From: Dirofilaria immitis
Lineage: Eukaryota > Nematoda > Chromadorea > Rhabditida > Onchocercidae
Direction of reading: 5' to 3'
Length of the DNA stretch: 64,000 nt
Assembly (NCBI GenBank): GCA_024305405.1
Contig: JAKNDB010000109.1
Location: 4,402,001 to 4,466,000 of the forward strand
Shown here: positions 11,817-24,709 of the stretch, one piece after another
Layout: each line of letters starts with the position of its first letter
Position numbering within the stretch: position 1 is the first letter of the stretch
Program-made: the position numbers and the translations under genes
The notes under the pieces: generated by a model
What the model saw: only the letters and a program-made list of their open reading frames with translations
Databases searched by the model: none
Told to the model about the DNA's origin: nothing

Positions 11817-14800
11817 CAAGAATGCTGAATGGAAACGAGAACTTGAGGATGATAAAGAAAATCCAGAATTATCAAATCCGGAGAAATTGATTGAGTGTTC
11901 AAAAGTCCACAGAAAATCTATTCAAATAAACGTTACAACGTAAAAGCAGAAATATACATCCAATCAGAGATTTATGATTTTTTCAGTTTGTAAATGCAGA
12001 TTTAAGCAAACAACCAAGTGCCTGTCCATGTTTGTTTCCATTAGTGCTTATAAGAATCAGTTATGCAGACAAGATTTGTGAGTGCTGCGGAGTTCTTCCT
12101 TTACAAAATCATGACTTCTTAAAAGAGCACAGTTATGATCAGATCCGACTTCATATTTTACTCTTATCTTCGTGAAAATTTTACAAATATTAAATGTTAA
12201 AAATACTACGCAGTACGATCAAATATTCCTTGCACATTGTTTCGATATATATTTTTTTTTATTTATATATTTTTTTTTATTCAGAAAGTCTTATTTCATT
12301 AAAAAAATTCCGTCAATCAAAAGAAATACTAATAGAAAAAAGTTATGAGTCACCGCTTGCATTTTTGTCAATCAAGATGAATTACCACCGTATGTAGAAT
12401 AAGAAACTAATGATATCTTCAAACAATGTTTTCCAGGGTTTTCCTGATCAACAGGATGTTTGATACCGAAGAAACCTTTGCATAAGGATATTACTTTGTT
12501 TCAAGATTTATCTTCTCTAGAAAGCTCATTCCAGCTGCTCAATTCCCTGGATAAAGAAGCTGGACGAATTTTGCTAAAATTTCATTTTTATTATAAAAAC
12601 GGTAGTTTGGGTACAACGTTTCAGACGGTGTGCTATACTCTATACATGAGTACTACCAATGAATGAAGCGACCTAGACATAACGTCAATGGAGAGAATGG
12701 AAGAAGAAAGTGGAGATGAGAAAAATATGTCAAGTACGAGATCGCAATATGTCACGGTGGCCCTACTAACAAGGAGTCGTTATGATATGGTTCTGGTTAT
12801 CGTGGAGTTGGAAATTTATTGATGATTAAATTTAACTTGGAGTAACAGTTATGGTAAGGTTCACATCTTAGTGGTTTTGATCTAGCTGATTGTCACGACA
12901 TTCCTTTGTGGTTTCATACGAAACGCGCTTTCCTATAGAAATGTAGAAAGGATCGAAGTGCTTACGGAACTCAAAAATCTGTTAAATTCTGGGTATCTTC
13001 TAGTAAATTGAGGTCAGTTAACGAAAGTTCTTCATGATTAATTCACTTTACGGAAGATATTATTATACCAGGTACATAAACGTTAAACAAAACTGCATCC
13101 ACACATTGAAATTCTTTAAACGAGCGATTATTCTTGTTTCGAGGATGAAAATGCCAGATTTATCGCTATATTATATATATTTATTATTGGCGCTTACATC
13201 GCTTGAGCATAATTACATCTCATGCAACAAATCCGTTTATCAGCGATACGAACTTAGCGCATTTCTGTAATATTTATAAGCAGATAAATGATAAGGCAAA
13301 TAGAGCACAAATTTCATTGAAAATTTTGGCATATAATTTGCTTTCCTTAAATTTAATTAAAGCTACCTTGTAGTTAATGTCTTGAACTTTCAATAACCAT
13401 CAATTGCTCCAACTATATGTGATCATATCTTTTTGCACTTTCTGGGAGATTTTCACCATTTCAGCAAGTTATTTCTATTTCAGTCGCTAGTTCAGCTGTC
13501 AGTGGGTCAAACACGTCCTTATATATGAGAGAAATATTTGATTGCTTATGTAAGAAAACGAATTTACTTCATTCGAATTCTTCTGTTGTAAACCACAAAA
13601 GTTGGTAACAGAAACGGTTTAATATTTTAGTGTGTCTTTTTTTCTATAAAACTATGAATTGCATTACTTGTTTAGACTAAACTTAGGTTTATGATCCACT
13701 GACAAAGCAGGATGTTTTGCAAGAATATGATTTGAACTAGTGAAAACTGTTTATTTCTACGCTACCTAAAAGAATTCGCAAAATTTTAAGATGATGAAAA
13801 AACCACTTCATTATCACAGATAATTAAAGAGCAATAATAGAGAGAACTTATAACTGCTAGCTGGCTCATAAAAGTTTTATCTTTAAAATTAATTATATGT
13901 ATTTTTGACATTTGCCACTGGAAAGGAATGATATTCAGTCGTGATTTTAAAGAAAAAACCAAGATTAGGAAGTTGAACCATTGAAATAGAGAATTTCATA
14001 TTGGAAGAATGAAAAAAATAGAAAAAATTCTGTGTAGCTAAAAGTTTTGGTGTCGAGAAAGGCTAAAAGTCTGTACTACATATGTGAAGGACTGAATTGC
14101 TACGGATTATAAATTGATCATATGTGTTTTTAAAAGCTGAATTCATTTTCATATAGTCCACTGTTATATTTCATGTTGCATATTTCAGAAGTCTTTGCAA
14201 TGATGGTTGATATTCGACTAAAATTGCTTCGATTTGCTGACTTGCTGTCAATAATTATGTGTATAGACTATGTCGCAAAATCAAGATATGTGTGATAAAA
14301 ATGTGTTTTCAACTATTCAGCCATTAATGGTACCGTGATTTAGAAATGCTACTGACATTTTATTCATTTTGCGTGCTATAATTTTAGCAGAAATTAATTA
14401 TAACTGAGCTTTTTGTGTTTTCTTGATAGGTGAATTTCTGGACTTTCGCTTTGTGATAAATTGTAACCAGTGGTGTATCTTTATAAATGATTAAATGTTG
14501 ATCGGTTTTTTATTTAGCTGAATGTAAGATACATAGATAAATTAATGTCATTGAATCAGCATTCTCAGTGAAGACAACATATTGGAAATACATCCTAATA
14601 CATTCTTTCTGAAGTCTTTGGAATTAGTGAAAGAATTATTTGTGAAAAAACAAAAGCCAGGGTTATTTTTAATTTAATATATCATGCATAATGGTTATGT
14701 TGAAATTAAAAGTTGATTTCTATGAAATACTTCTTCCTTCGCGAAATATATATATCGATAAGAAGAACTAGACTAAAATGATACAACTGTCATTGTTATG

Positions 14801-17800
14801 ATTCTGACTGAAGAGAAAAATCGATGCTATTGGAAATAAGATTCTCATATCAATGATTTTCTGTTCAATTAGAAACTAACAGAGAGTTATGTAATATCTT
14901 TGAGGGAATTTTCCGCTTTGAAGCATTCATGATGATTTGAAGACTTTGATGCATGCAAAGGACGGTTACTCATTTGCAATAAGAATAACAGATGTCTTTG
15001 TTTCTGTTGCAAACATTAACTTCAGCATAGTGGAAAATTGAGTTGTAAATCCGTAAAAATGATGGCTTCAGAAAATTGAGGTAAGATCAACTCGTCAAAA
15101 GAATCATACAATTGTTAAAAAGAATGAAAATAATACTGATTCATCGAATGGTTTCCTTTATCGACTCTGAGAAAGCCTGCTGATAAAACATTAAGCTCGA
15201 AAATTTGGATCCTATCATATGGATCTGCTCGAAAACAATCACACGAAGATTTTGGTCATTATATCCAGGGCGTTCTTTCTCTTATCTTGCTGCTTTGTTT
15301 TTCGTTAGCATTAAATACTTGAAGTTTTCTAAGACATTTTGGAACTGCAAATCGTTTATACACTTTAGTCGTTGATTTAAGTCTTCTGTTTTTAATCAAC
15401 TTCAATTAAGGTTAAGCAGTTTCTAACTATAACAGAAATGTCTTTAATTTTTCTCCATTTCAGATTTAAGTATTTTTATAATCACTTTCGTTGCAAAGAT
15501 ATGAAAGGAATGCTTTTTTGTTTTGCAGAAATTTCATTCCCAATATACAGCGTTTGAATGCTGCAGTTATTTCTGCAGCCATCAGTATTATTCTATAGTT
15601 AACAACAGCTATTTGTTATTTCATGGCCAGTTCAGAATATTTGCTTTCACTGTCTCGCAAGAATCCGACATGGTGTTATTTCAAATTTTAAAATACAGCA
15701 TTCACTTTCTACGGACTTTTTCTGTTTTCTAAAAAACGACTCATTATTCATGATATCAAAATACAACTTTTTCTTCTGAACGCTTTTCTTTTCTGGCTTT
15801 CTACCTGTTTCCATTATTTCTACTATTACACTGATCATTTTTATCATATTCCGTACTAACAATTGTAGTTCGATGAGAAACTGTCTTCAGCGCTTGACTA
15901 GCAGAATGATCATCCATGTTTCATATACAAAAATTATCAAATAAACGTCATAGTTCCTCACTTTTATTTTCATTTTATCTTTTTATCTTCTCTTTTCTAC
16001 TTGATTTTCTTTTCCCCACTCTCTCCGCTTCTGCATAATCCGATATACATATGTCGTCTATGCTTATAAACGATAATCAGCGAATTACAAAAAATTAAAA
16101 TAAAATAATTTTGATGTACCAAATGACCAAGGCACATGAAAAGCATTGTACTTCTAATTTTTTAAACTGAAAAATTGCTTGATTGTCAATCCCATTGTAT
16201 ATATGTAACTACAGCTTTGTTGAATTTTCCTTTCAAATATAACAAGTTTATTCTGACAAATTTATCCGAAAATTAGTAAGTAGTAAGGAAAAATTTCGTG
16301 AAGAAATGTGTAGAATTATTCTTTTTGTAACCGTGTTAAGTTCCTTCAAGTCAATTTTGGAATTAATCAGTCTGATACATGCAGCTTTATAAATAACCTC
16401 ATCATATTTCATTTATATTAATTTTATAAAATACTTAAATACACCTTTTTCATGTTCTGATATAAAATGTAGGATAAAGGTTGGTTTTCTATATTTAACA
16501 AAATAAGTTTTTCTAAACATGTTATTTGCCGTTTGTTTGTCTTGTATAGGATTTATGTAACTTTCATAATATTCTTATCTAAAAATTTTTTCCTTTGAGC
16601 CTTAGCATAAAACTTGGGTTTCTGACTGAAAACTTTTACAGGTTCTTTTGTCTTTTCCTCAAGAATATCTGTATTTGGGAAAACATTCAAGTGTTAGCTA
16701 TTCACTAAAAAAAAAAATCAGTTATTTTCCATACAAATCCAAAATTTCGCAGACAAATGACTTTATTAATGATGGAGAACAATTTGTTTCTGATTCATGA
16801 ATATCTAAGGAAGTTGGGCAAGTTTTTCGTTTTACTTGTTTTTCACCGCAAGTAGATGTGTTGCTATTCTTTCGAAATTATTTGGCAAATGGCCGCATTA
16901 CCGTGCTAATGAGTTGGGATTATGCCCTAAGGGACCCGTTTTCTGTTAACTTTGACGATCCTTTATTTCTCAATCTATAATATGGTATAAGATTTCTCCA
17001 TAACTTTTATTCATGTTTATATTAATTAATAGACTATTGGTTTTTTTAACCAAGTTTTCTTATTATAGACCCGAAAGAAAAAAACATTATTCGTTTTTCA
17101 AGAAAAACTTCAATAGACTTATCTTTTTCTGTGCATCTATAATACTAGGCTGATATGCAATTTTTGATCAAGAATACTGCATCTAGAAAAAATGTTGAAA
17201 GATACTGAGTTTTAGGTTGCTGTTGTTTTCCGTAATATCAGTATTTTATATTTCTTATTACGCAATTTAGTTGCGTAATGTTAAATGCTGAAGTTTCTTT
17301 TTCTTAACGCCATTCTAAATGTGACCTTGAATGATTTTCGCATCAGTTGTAAGCTGATGTGATCCACAGTTCAGAATAATAAATTTCCTATTACAAACTC
17401 AGTATTTCATTGTGTGGATAACAATTTCCTTCTCTCCATCTTTAATACTACAGAATTTCATTGATTCAAGATATTTCATCAACTTCCATAAACTGCAAAT
17501 ACTGTATATATTCTCAACGGCTAAAAACAACAAGTCATTCCTACACTCTTGTTGTTGTGCGATGATCCGAGAAATCAACTTATTCAGTAGCAAATGTCAG
17601 GAACAATGCCATCCAATAAATTGGTAAGCTCTCATTTGTAGGTTGTATGGTCCATATTGTATTTGATGAGATCCATTGTTGCATTCAGGGTTGTGAGGGG
17701 CAATGAGTATGAATATGGATTTTGGACACGATGGTATCATTCATAAAAATTGCACTACAGTATAGGTTGTGGAAATCTGCAGAAGATGTGTTGCGACGAC

Positions 17801-17950
17801 ATTTATTTAAGGTTGAGCTTTGATTTAGCTGTTATCCACTTCATCAAAATACTATTAGAATACGAGCTGCGCGTGAGGAATGCGTGAATTTATCCGGTAA
17901 AGCAGTGCGTTCGTAGCACTTTGTTGAGATATTTTACGAGAACAGGCCCT
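11817..17950. other. intergenic, mostly empty
   Basis: About 6 kb between the divergently transcribed TBCK and NDUFS2, so both promoters must lie here. Apart from the coding-like patch at 12440-13020 I see nothing I can support. Confidence 0.5.
12440..13020 (+). other. coding-like patch, possibly a decayed gene
   Basis: Two successive stretches read like protein but are not one ORF. About 12459-12666 contains ITLFQDLSSLESSFQLLNSL and LDKEAGRILLKF. A 44-codon ORF starts at ATG 12688 (MERMEEESGDEKNMSSTRSQ and on). A second frame at about 12745-13000 has several stops but reads as protein between them (SGFDLADCHDIPLWFHTKRA). I recognise no family. It may be a relic or unconnected exons of a diverged gene. 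Confidence 0.25.
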
Positions 17951-17959
17951 TTAGCAGGC

Positions 17960-20900
17960 ATGGCTATGGTTCGCTTCTCTTCTTTATTGTCGTTTGCGCT
18001 TAGACCTCGTATACTTTCTTCTATAGTGCAGAATATCCGGCATTCCCATACATTGTGGTTTCCAGATGCAAAGTTCCAGCATGAGTTCAAAGTTTGTCTT
18101 TATTAATAATATGTAATTATACGTGGTAGCAAATGTAGCAAACATATTTCCCACTCCATATACGTATAGTTAATTTTTGAGAACAAACTCTCTATTGCTA
18201 TGTTTAAATCCATTCTGCAAAAAGGAACTAATTAAAAAATAGTTTAGAAGGCAAGTGTAATGGGACATGTTTGGGCAGCAAAAGCCACTGAATATGAGAA
18301 ACATGTTGGAATGAGCAATATATTGGAAGAATATTGCAGAAGACCAGGGATTTCAGATATTGCAGAATATCATGAAAAGCCGCTGCATTACTATCTTTTA
18401 AATTTCGGTCCTCAACATCCAGCAGCTCATGGTGTACTTCGACTGGTTTTAGAGTTAGATAATGAAGTTCGTTTATTATTTCTTTCTTCTGCAGTTGATT
18501 CTGGTATGATTCTTGACCATTCATGTTTAGATTTTATAGATGGTCATGAAGGCAACACCTCACGTTGGGTTATTGCATCGTGCCACGGAAAAGCTGATTG
18601 AATACAAAACCTACACGCAAGCTCTTCCATATTTTGATCGTTTGGATTATGTCACGATGTTCACAAATGAACAAGGCTTTGCACTAGCTGTTGAAAAGTT
18701 GTTGGGAATTGAAATACCACTTCGAGCTAAGTGGATTCGCAGTGTGTTTTTTCCTAACTTGCAAAAAATCCATCGTATTTATTTTAATTCACTTATAAGA
18801 GCTTGAATTTTTGCAGCATTATTCGCCGAATTAAATCGTCTTGCGAATCATATGTTCAGTATTGTGACGCATGCACTCGATATTGGTGCTATGACGCCTT
18901 TATTCTGGATGTTTGAAGAACGTGAAAAATTGTTCGAGTTTAAGTAAACGGCTTTTTATTTCTTACAAATTTCAATTTGCTATTTCCTATTTACTATATA
19001 GGTACATTGTGTTTTAAGGAACTCTATATATGATTGTTTGTTAGCGAGACGAACGATTATCTTACCTTGAAATTTTTTTGTTTGTAACGCCATATAATAC
19101 ATCGTTTGCTAACTGAAGTTTCTGTTTTTTAAGTTGAGCTGAAATGGTAACATCTTATATTCCATTATTTCCATCATTAGCAGTCACGGTTAGTTACTTT
19201 GAAGTTGCGTGTACAGTTTGTTTCTTTTATTTTACTGAATTTGTAGTGGAGAATCTCTGATTAGAAATTGCGGAAAAAATTAATTTCCTATTTTTTTCCT
19301 TCATAGTTATTAGCATTTGGCATCTGATTAGTGCGGTATATATTTTCCGTTCATAAACTTGAAACCGAGATGATGGAATATGCCACTCGAATATGTCTAG
19401 AACTTTAGTAATTTCCTGACTTAACCAGTCGATAATAGAGTCACGTCTCTACCTTGAAACGAACACATCTTTGGTAAACAACAGCGGAAATACTTCTCTT
19501 AATTTATAGAGAAAATAGAGGAAGTTCATATTCTTTTCATCTTTGGTTTTGACTTACTACTCTTTTTCGTTGATCCTTTCTCGCATATTTGAAAAATGTT
19601 TAGTGAGCTACCAATAATTTTTAGCACCAATCGCCACGATACTTTAATTAGTAAATTTGGTCCGAACTGTTTTTCGTTTTATTTTATTTTTTTTTACCTT
19701 CTGTGCTATTTTGTCCTGATCAGTTTCCTTGTTGAAAGAATCATTTTAGAGATCTCTTTGAGGACGTTTTTAATATGATTAAGAAAGTGACAGGTGGTTC
19801 AAATTTTACTCACGTAGTCATTAACAAACTTGGCATGAAAAGTTAAAATGACATCTCCCATTGTCGGATGGTGCTCAGAATACTCTTGTTTCTTGTGCCG
19901 CTTCAGCTCTTTCATTTGATGAATTATCAATGAGATCTATCATTTATGGTTTGATGACAAGTCTACTTTTAGTGAGAGAATCTCAGGAGCAAGGATGCAT
20001 ATGAATTACATAAGGCCAGGTGGTGTGGCATGTGACTTGCCGTTGGGCTTGCTAGACGATATATATGATTGGGCCATCCAGTTTCCACAACGTATCGATA
20101 TGATGGAAGACATGCTTACCGAAAATCGACTTTGGAAAGTAACATTTCTTTTTTTTAAAGTTCTCTTTTATAATGTATGACAAAGTCTTTTCTGCGTGAT
20201 TTCTCCTATTTTTTTAACGTATCTCCTTTCCTCTTTTCGATTAAATTGGCAACTGGCTTCCATATTTGTCATTAATTGTGAATATCATTTAGTTCGCCCA
20301 TATAGATTATATGCTTAATGTGGGACATTCTTTTTCATTTATAGAGTCGTACACGTGATATTGGCTTGATATCGGCGGCGGATGCACAAAATTTAGGTTT
20401 CTCGGGAGTTATGCTGCGTGGATCTGGAATTAAGTACGATGTAAGGAAGACAGCGCCTTATGAAATTTACGATCAGATCGAATTCGATGTCCCTGTTGGA
20501 ACAAAGGGCGACTGTTATGATCGGTAGGCAATCAGCAAGAAAAAATATGGAAAAGTATATGGTTTTTCTTCTTTTTATTAATATGAGTGTAATTGTAGAA
20601 TTTTTCAATTTGATTTCTTGTTTGGATTGACTGTATGCTTAGGTATCTTTGCCGGCTTGAAGAAATGCGTCAAAGTATAAGGATCATACTAGATTGCCTG
20701 AACAGAATACCCCAAGGAGAAATTAAAGTAGACGATCACAAAATTGTGCCACCGAAACGAAACGAAATGAAGGTTGGAAAAAACTATCTGGTTTCCCTCA
20801 TACTAAAATTCAAATTTGATTTGTTCCCTCATCTTGCATATATTTTGCAGAATACCATGGAGTCGCTCATACATCATTTTAAATTCTTCTCTGAAGGTTA

Positions 20901-21568
20901 TCAAGTATCACCGGGTAGCTGTTACGTTCCTATAGAAGCTCCTAACGGTGAATTTGGCACTTATTTAGTTGCAGATGGGACAACAAAGCCATACCGGTGT
21001 TTTATCCGAGGGCCGGGGTAGTTTTTCTAATTTTTTTCTTTTTTTTTTAAACGGACAAGTCTGTTTATCATTCTTAGCAAATGTTTAGTTTTATACTCTG
21101 CCGTTCCATTCGATACTTGTTACAATTATGCAAAATGTTTGCAGAAATTCTGTTTATAGTTTCGACCCATATGTTATCATAGATAAACTCTATTTGGCTT
21201 CTACTGGTTTTAACTGGTTTTACCTTGATATAAAAATATAAAATATAAAGTATGATCCACCATTTATTATGCTCTGTTCTTTATCAAACAATGTGTGACG
21301 CTTTGAGTAAACCAGGATAAGAAATTTAAGGTTTTATAAATTTTTCGCTCTATATATTGATGTTAATTTAAATTAAGAATTGAAAATGACAATGTCTTTC
21401 CAATCTATGATTAAGCACGAAAAATCTTGAATTGTGTGAATTGGTTCGAATTTCTACAGATTTGCGCATTTGGCTGGTTTGCACAATTTATCGTATATGA
21501 GCATGATTTCTGATGTAGTGGCGATCATCGGTACAATGGATATTGTTTTTGGTGAGGTAGATCGTTGA
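17960..21568 (+). CDS. NDUFS2: NADH:ubiquinone oxidoreductase 49 kDa subunit, mitochondrial complex I
   Basis: Nine exons with consistent phases: 17960-18091, 18248-18466, 18540-18741, 18817-18943, 19973-20138, 20345-20523, 20643-20772, 20851-21017, 21460-21568. The product is 476 residues; human NDUFS2 is 463. The basic, Ser-rich N-terminus ([20 protein letters not shown]) looks like a mitochondrial presequence. [10 protein letters not shown] near residue 100 carries the quinone-site histidine. [63 protein letters not shown] and the invariant C-terminus IVFGEVDR all match. It forms the quinone chamber of the matrix arm together with NDUFS7; the C. elegans counterpart is gas-1. The start is the first ATG just behind an acceptor-like CTTTAGCAG, a likely spliced-leader site. 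The intron at 18467-18539 is only 73 bp. No frameshift is seen. Confidence 0.96.
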
Positions 21569-22014
21569 CCGTTACGAAAATTGAATCTAGACTTCTAAAA
21601 CATCGATTCATGTGATTCTGTTTTTCTGTTTTTTGTTCTTCACGTTTTTTGTTTGGTGTTGCTTCCAACAAACATTTATGTGGAGAATATTATTTATTGT
21701 TAGCATTAGTTAAAGTGAATTAAGATGCGATGTTGTTGGATTGGCGTTCGATACAGTAATTTATTACTTTTTAGTTTTTTGTTTTCAAAATGGTGCTAGT
21801 TATAAATTTGCGTAAAATTTCATTTTAATCGTGTATGTAAAATGCGTAAATTGAAATGAGAACATAGAATGTTACCTGTACACCAATATAATTTTTAAAC
21901 TGAAAAAAATAAAAGTATGAATAAGGGTAGCTGTTTTGTTTAGATGCGATTGCATCATGCATCAAACTGCGATATCGATTTCATTCTGAACATAAGGTTT
22001 ATTGCTATTTACAG

Positions 22015-22118
22015 GTTATTATCGTTATGTTCCAAATCCTAGTAACGGTCATAACAAAGCAAGTATATTTTCAAGTCTGACTGCAATGAGCCGTCCTGCA
22101 GAATCAATGGTGTTGTGA
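22015..22118 (+). CDS. possible alternative last exon of NDUFS2
   Basis: A strong acceptor (TATTTACAG) is followed by a 34-codon open segment ending at TGA 22116-22118. Its phase fits a good donor inside the normal last NDUFS2 exon (TTTTTG|GTGAGG at 21551/21552). That splice would replace the last five residues (EVDR and the Gly context) with a tail of about 33 residues starting YYRYVPNPSNGHNKASIF. The composition is protein-like. It could be a minor isoform, an exon of another transcript, or chance. The conserved end at 21568 remains the main form. Confidence 0.35.
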
Positions 22119-24709
22119 ATGGATTCTTTGTTTGGAATTGTAATTTATTTGTTATATATATTTATATAAATTAATATTTTTTCATTCTTTGAGAGTTAAT
22201 GAACAGAATTCAAATCGGTCATAATGATTTTAACCTTAAGCCATTACTTCCTAAAAAAGAGGTATTGGTATATGTTACGATATATTGAACTATTTAATTC
22301 AAAGAAACAGGTTGTGACTTGTGAATATTGTGTCAGATGGAACCGAGTCCTTGATTTGGGTTCCATATTTCCATCTACTTTTTTATCATCTGCATAAAGT
22401 AAGTTCGGTTTATGTGTGTTGAATCATTTGTAACCTTGAGAAATACATTATTATCCATTTTTATTGGATTTTCGGAACCATCCTTACTTTTTAATCCGGG
22501 AGTTTGTCCACATATTTCTGTATCCCTGCCGGCTTTTCCTGTATTGGCTATTTATGTAAAGTTTGGAAATATTTATGAATAGAATTGTTACTCACAAAGT
22601 GTTGTGAAGTAAGAGACTTGACAGTAGACGTAACTGTGCTTGAGATATCAATATAATCTTTGGACTTGCACGATATGTCTCAACTTCAGCGATTTATCCC
22701 TTAAGGTGGGTAGCTACTCACATATCAGCCAAGTTGCGACTCCCCTCCGCTCCCTCCTCCCCCTCTCCCAAAAAAAACAAATAGTTATAGAGACTGAAGG
22801 ATATATTCAATGAGTAGCTCTTCAGGTTCATAATCCCATTCCTGCTGTTCGATCTTAGTTTTTCAATTTTCGAGAATTCGGATTGGTTACGGTAACTATG
22901 GTGTGATGATGAATGCTGCTTTTTTTTGCTTTCAAGCAGTTTAGACCTTTTTGATCTTTTTCTTTTCACTGCATAGTTTTATATGGAGTAGGAGAATGGA
23001 AAAGTTCTGAGAAGAAGTATGGCACTATGTTTTTTGACTTAGAGAAGGAATTATTTTTGCTGTTGTGCATTTTTGAGAGTATCTTTTATATATAACAGCA
23101 TATTATTCTTGAGATTGGCTTAGTTTTTCTTTTTATATTACAAAAATGTATATTGAAAAATGACATGCGTCTATTCTTCACACGTTTTCCAGCTGCGAAC
23201 TTTTAAATGAAAATTTTGTAAAAAGCATGAAGAATGATAAATTGTTAAGTTGTTTGATCGTTTTGTCTGATTCATTTTTGCTAATTTCATGGATTACGCT
23301 ACCAAATGTGTTTTGAGGAGAAAATCAATATTGTAAAATCAAAATTTCTTTACAGTTTTCGTTTCATTGAAGTTCCTACATGATTGGTCACGTTTTTTAA
23401 TAATAATAAAATGCAAGTTTTTATGTCATTTTCAGCGCTCACTTCCTAACAAATCTGATCTCTATCGTTTCCCTATAAGTGCACGCTAGGTAAGTGTGCT
23501 TTTATTGTAGCGTTTTGTCTTTACAACGCAGATTAGAGCTGTGGCTATTACTGTAAAATTTCTTTTTTTTTTTCTTATCCATTTTTTCCAATGTCCTATA
23601 ATGTTTTAGGCAGATGGAGGTTGCGCTTTGCTATTATTACCTTTTAAGATATAATCTCTTTGCTTCATACTGTTTTCGGTGAAAATTCTGTTTGCAGAGT
23701 AGTGGAATTGGATTATGCTGCAAGATGGCAGTATTGAATAAGATGTGTGACACTGGTCGAAAGTGAGAATTACGATTGTATGAAAGTTTCAGTAATAAAG
23801 AAATGAGCAGAAAGCAGTGGCGAATCAGAAGCCTGCTAAATTAGCAAGAAAAATAAGGGGAGAAGGTGAAAGCATAGTGCGAACTTTTCTTTCATTCAGA
23901 AATCTCGATGTCTCCTATCATTTACAAGCGCATTGAACGTTTTGGGTTTTGCTTGCTCTCGATATATAGAACATTTTACAAAGCTTGCGACATCTATTCC
24001 ATCATTTAATGATTTTATATTGGTGGCTGATTTTGATCATAGCAGCTGCAAGATATACAAATATTCTTTCAGTTTTTATACTTAAAATTGAGAAATGAAG
24101 ATATTCAGGAATTCAAATTTCCATTTAAAATTATTAAATTCGAAATTTGACGTAACATGAGGAGAGTGTACCACTTGTAGTCCTTGTGACTCATTTAACA
24201 AATATGCAGGCATTCGACTTTAAGAATAAATATTGATGTATGTACATATTTTATTCTAAAAGCAAAACTGAATAGGAAGAATTTATTTTAATGTAATTTT
24301 ATGTAAATTTCGGTGTTTGGTGCATGTTTCTCAATGCAAAATTTGCTTAAGATGAAAGTCCTTCATGCAACGGGCAGTTCTACATTGTTTTCTGATAATT
24401 TTTTTATGGCTGTGTTCTCTCAAGTTAATTTCAAAATGTTGGCAGTGTTTTTCATACTTTTCCCAAGGTCTTATACATTTAGTTTATATGCCTCGTTCTA
24501 CATGAATGCCATAGTTTAAAAACTGAGCTTCATATCATATTCTGTACTTATGTTGTAATGCGCGGATTTTTTTTAAATGGAGAATTAGAAAATCAACGAA
24601 AGGCCATCATTACCGACGTTTAGTAATTAACATTATTTTTGGTATTGCGAGTTTTGCATGTATGTTAATGTTTCCCAAAGGTCAGGAATTTGTTATACGA
24701 TGTTATAGC
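22119..24709. other. intergenic with one orphan exon
   Basis: Between NDUFS2 and the next gene. At 23436-23489 a 54-nt segment is flanked by TTTTCAG and GTAAGTG (RSLPNKSDLYRFPISAR then TAG). It could be a 5' untranslated or alternative exon of the downstream gene. Another acceptor-led segment begins near 23699. No complete gene could be built. Confidence 0.4.
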
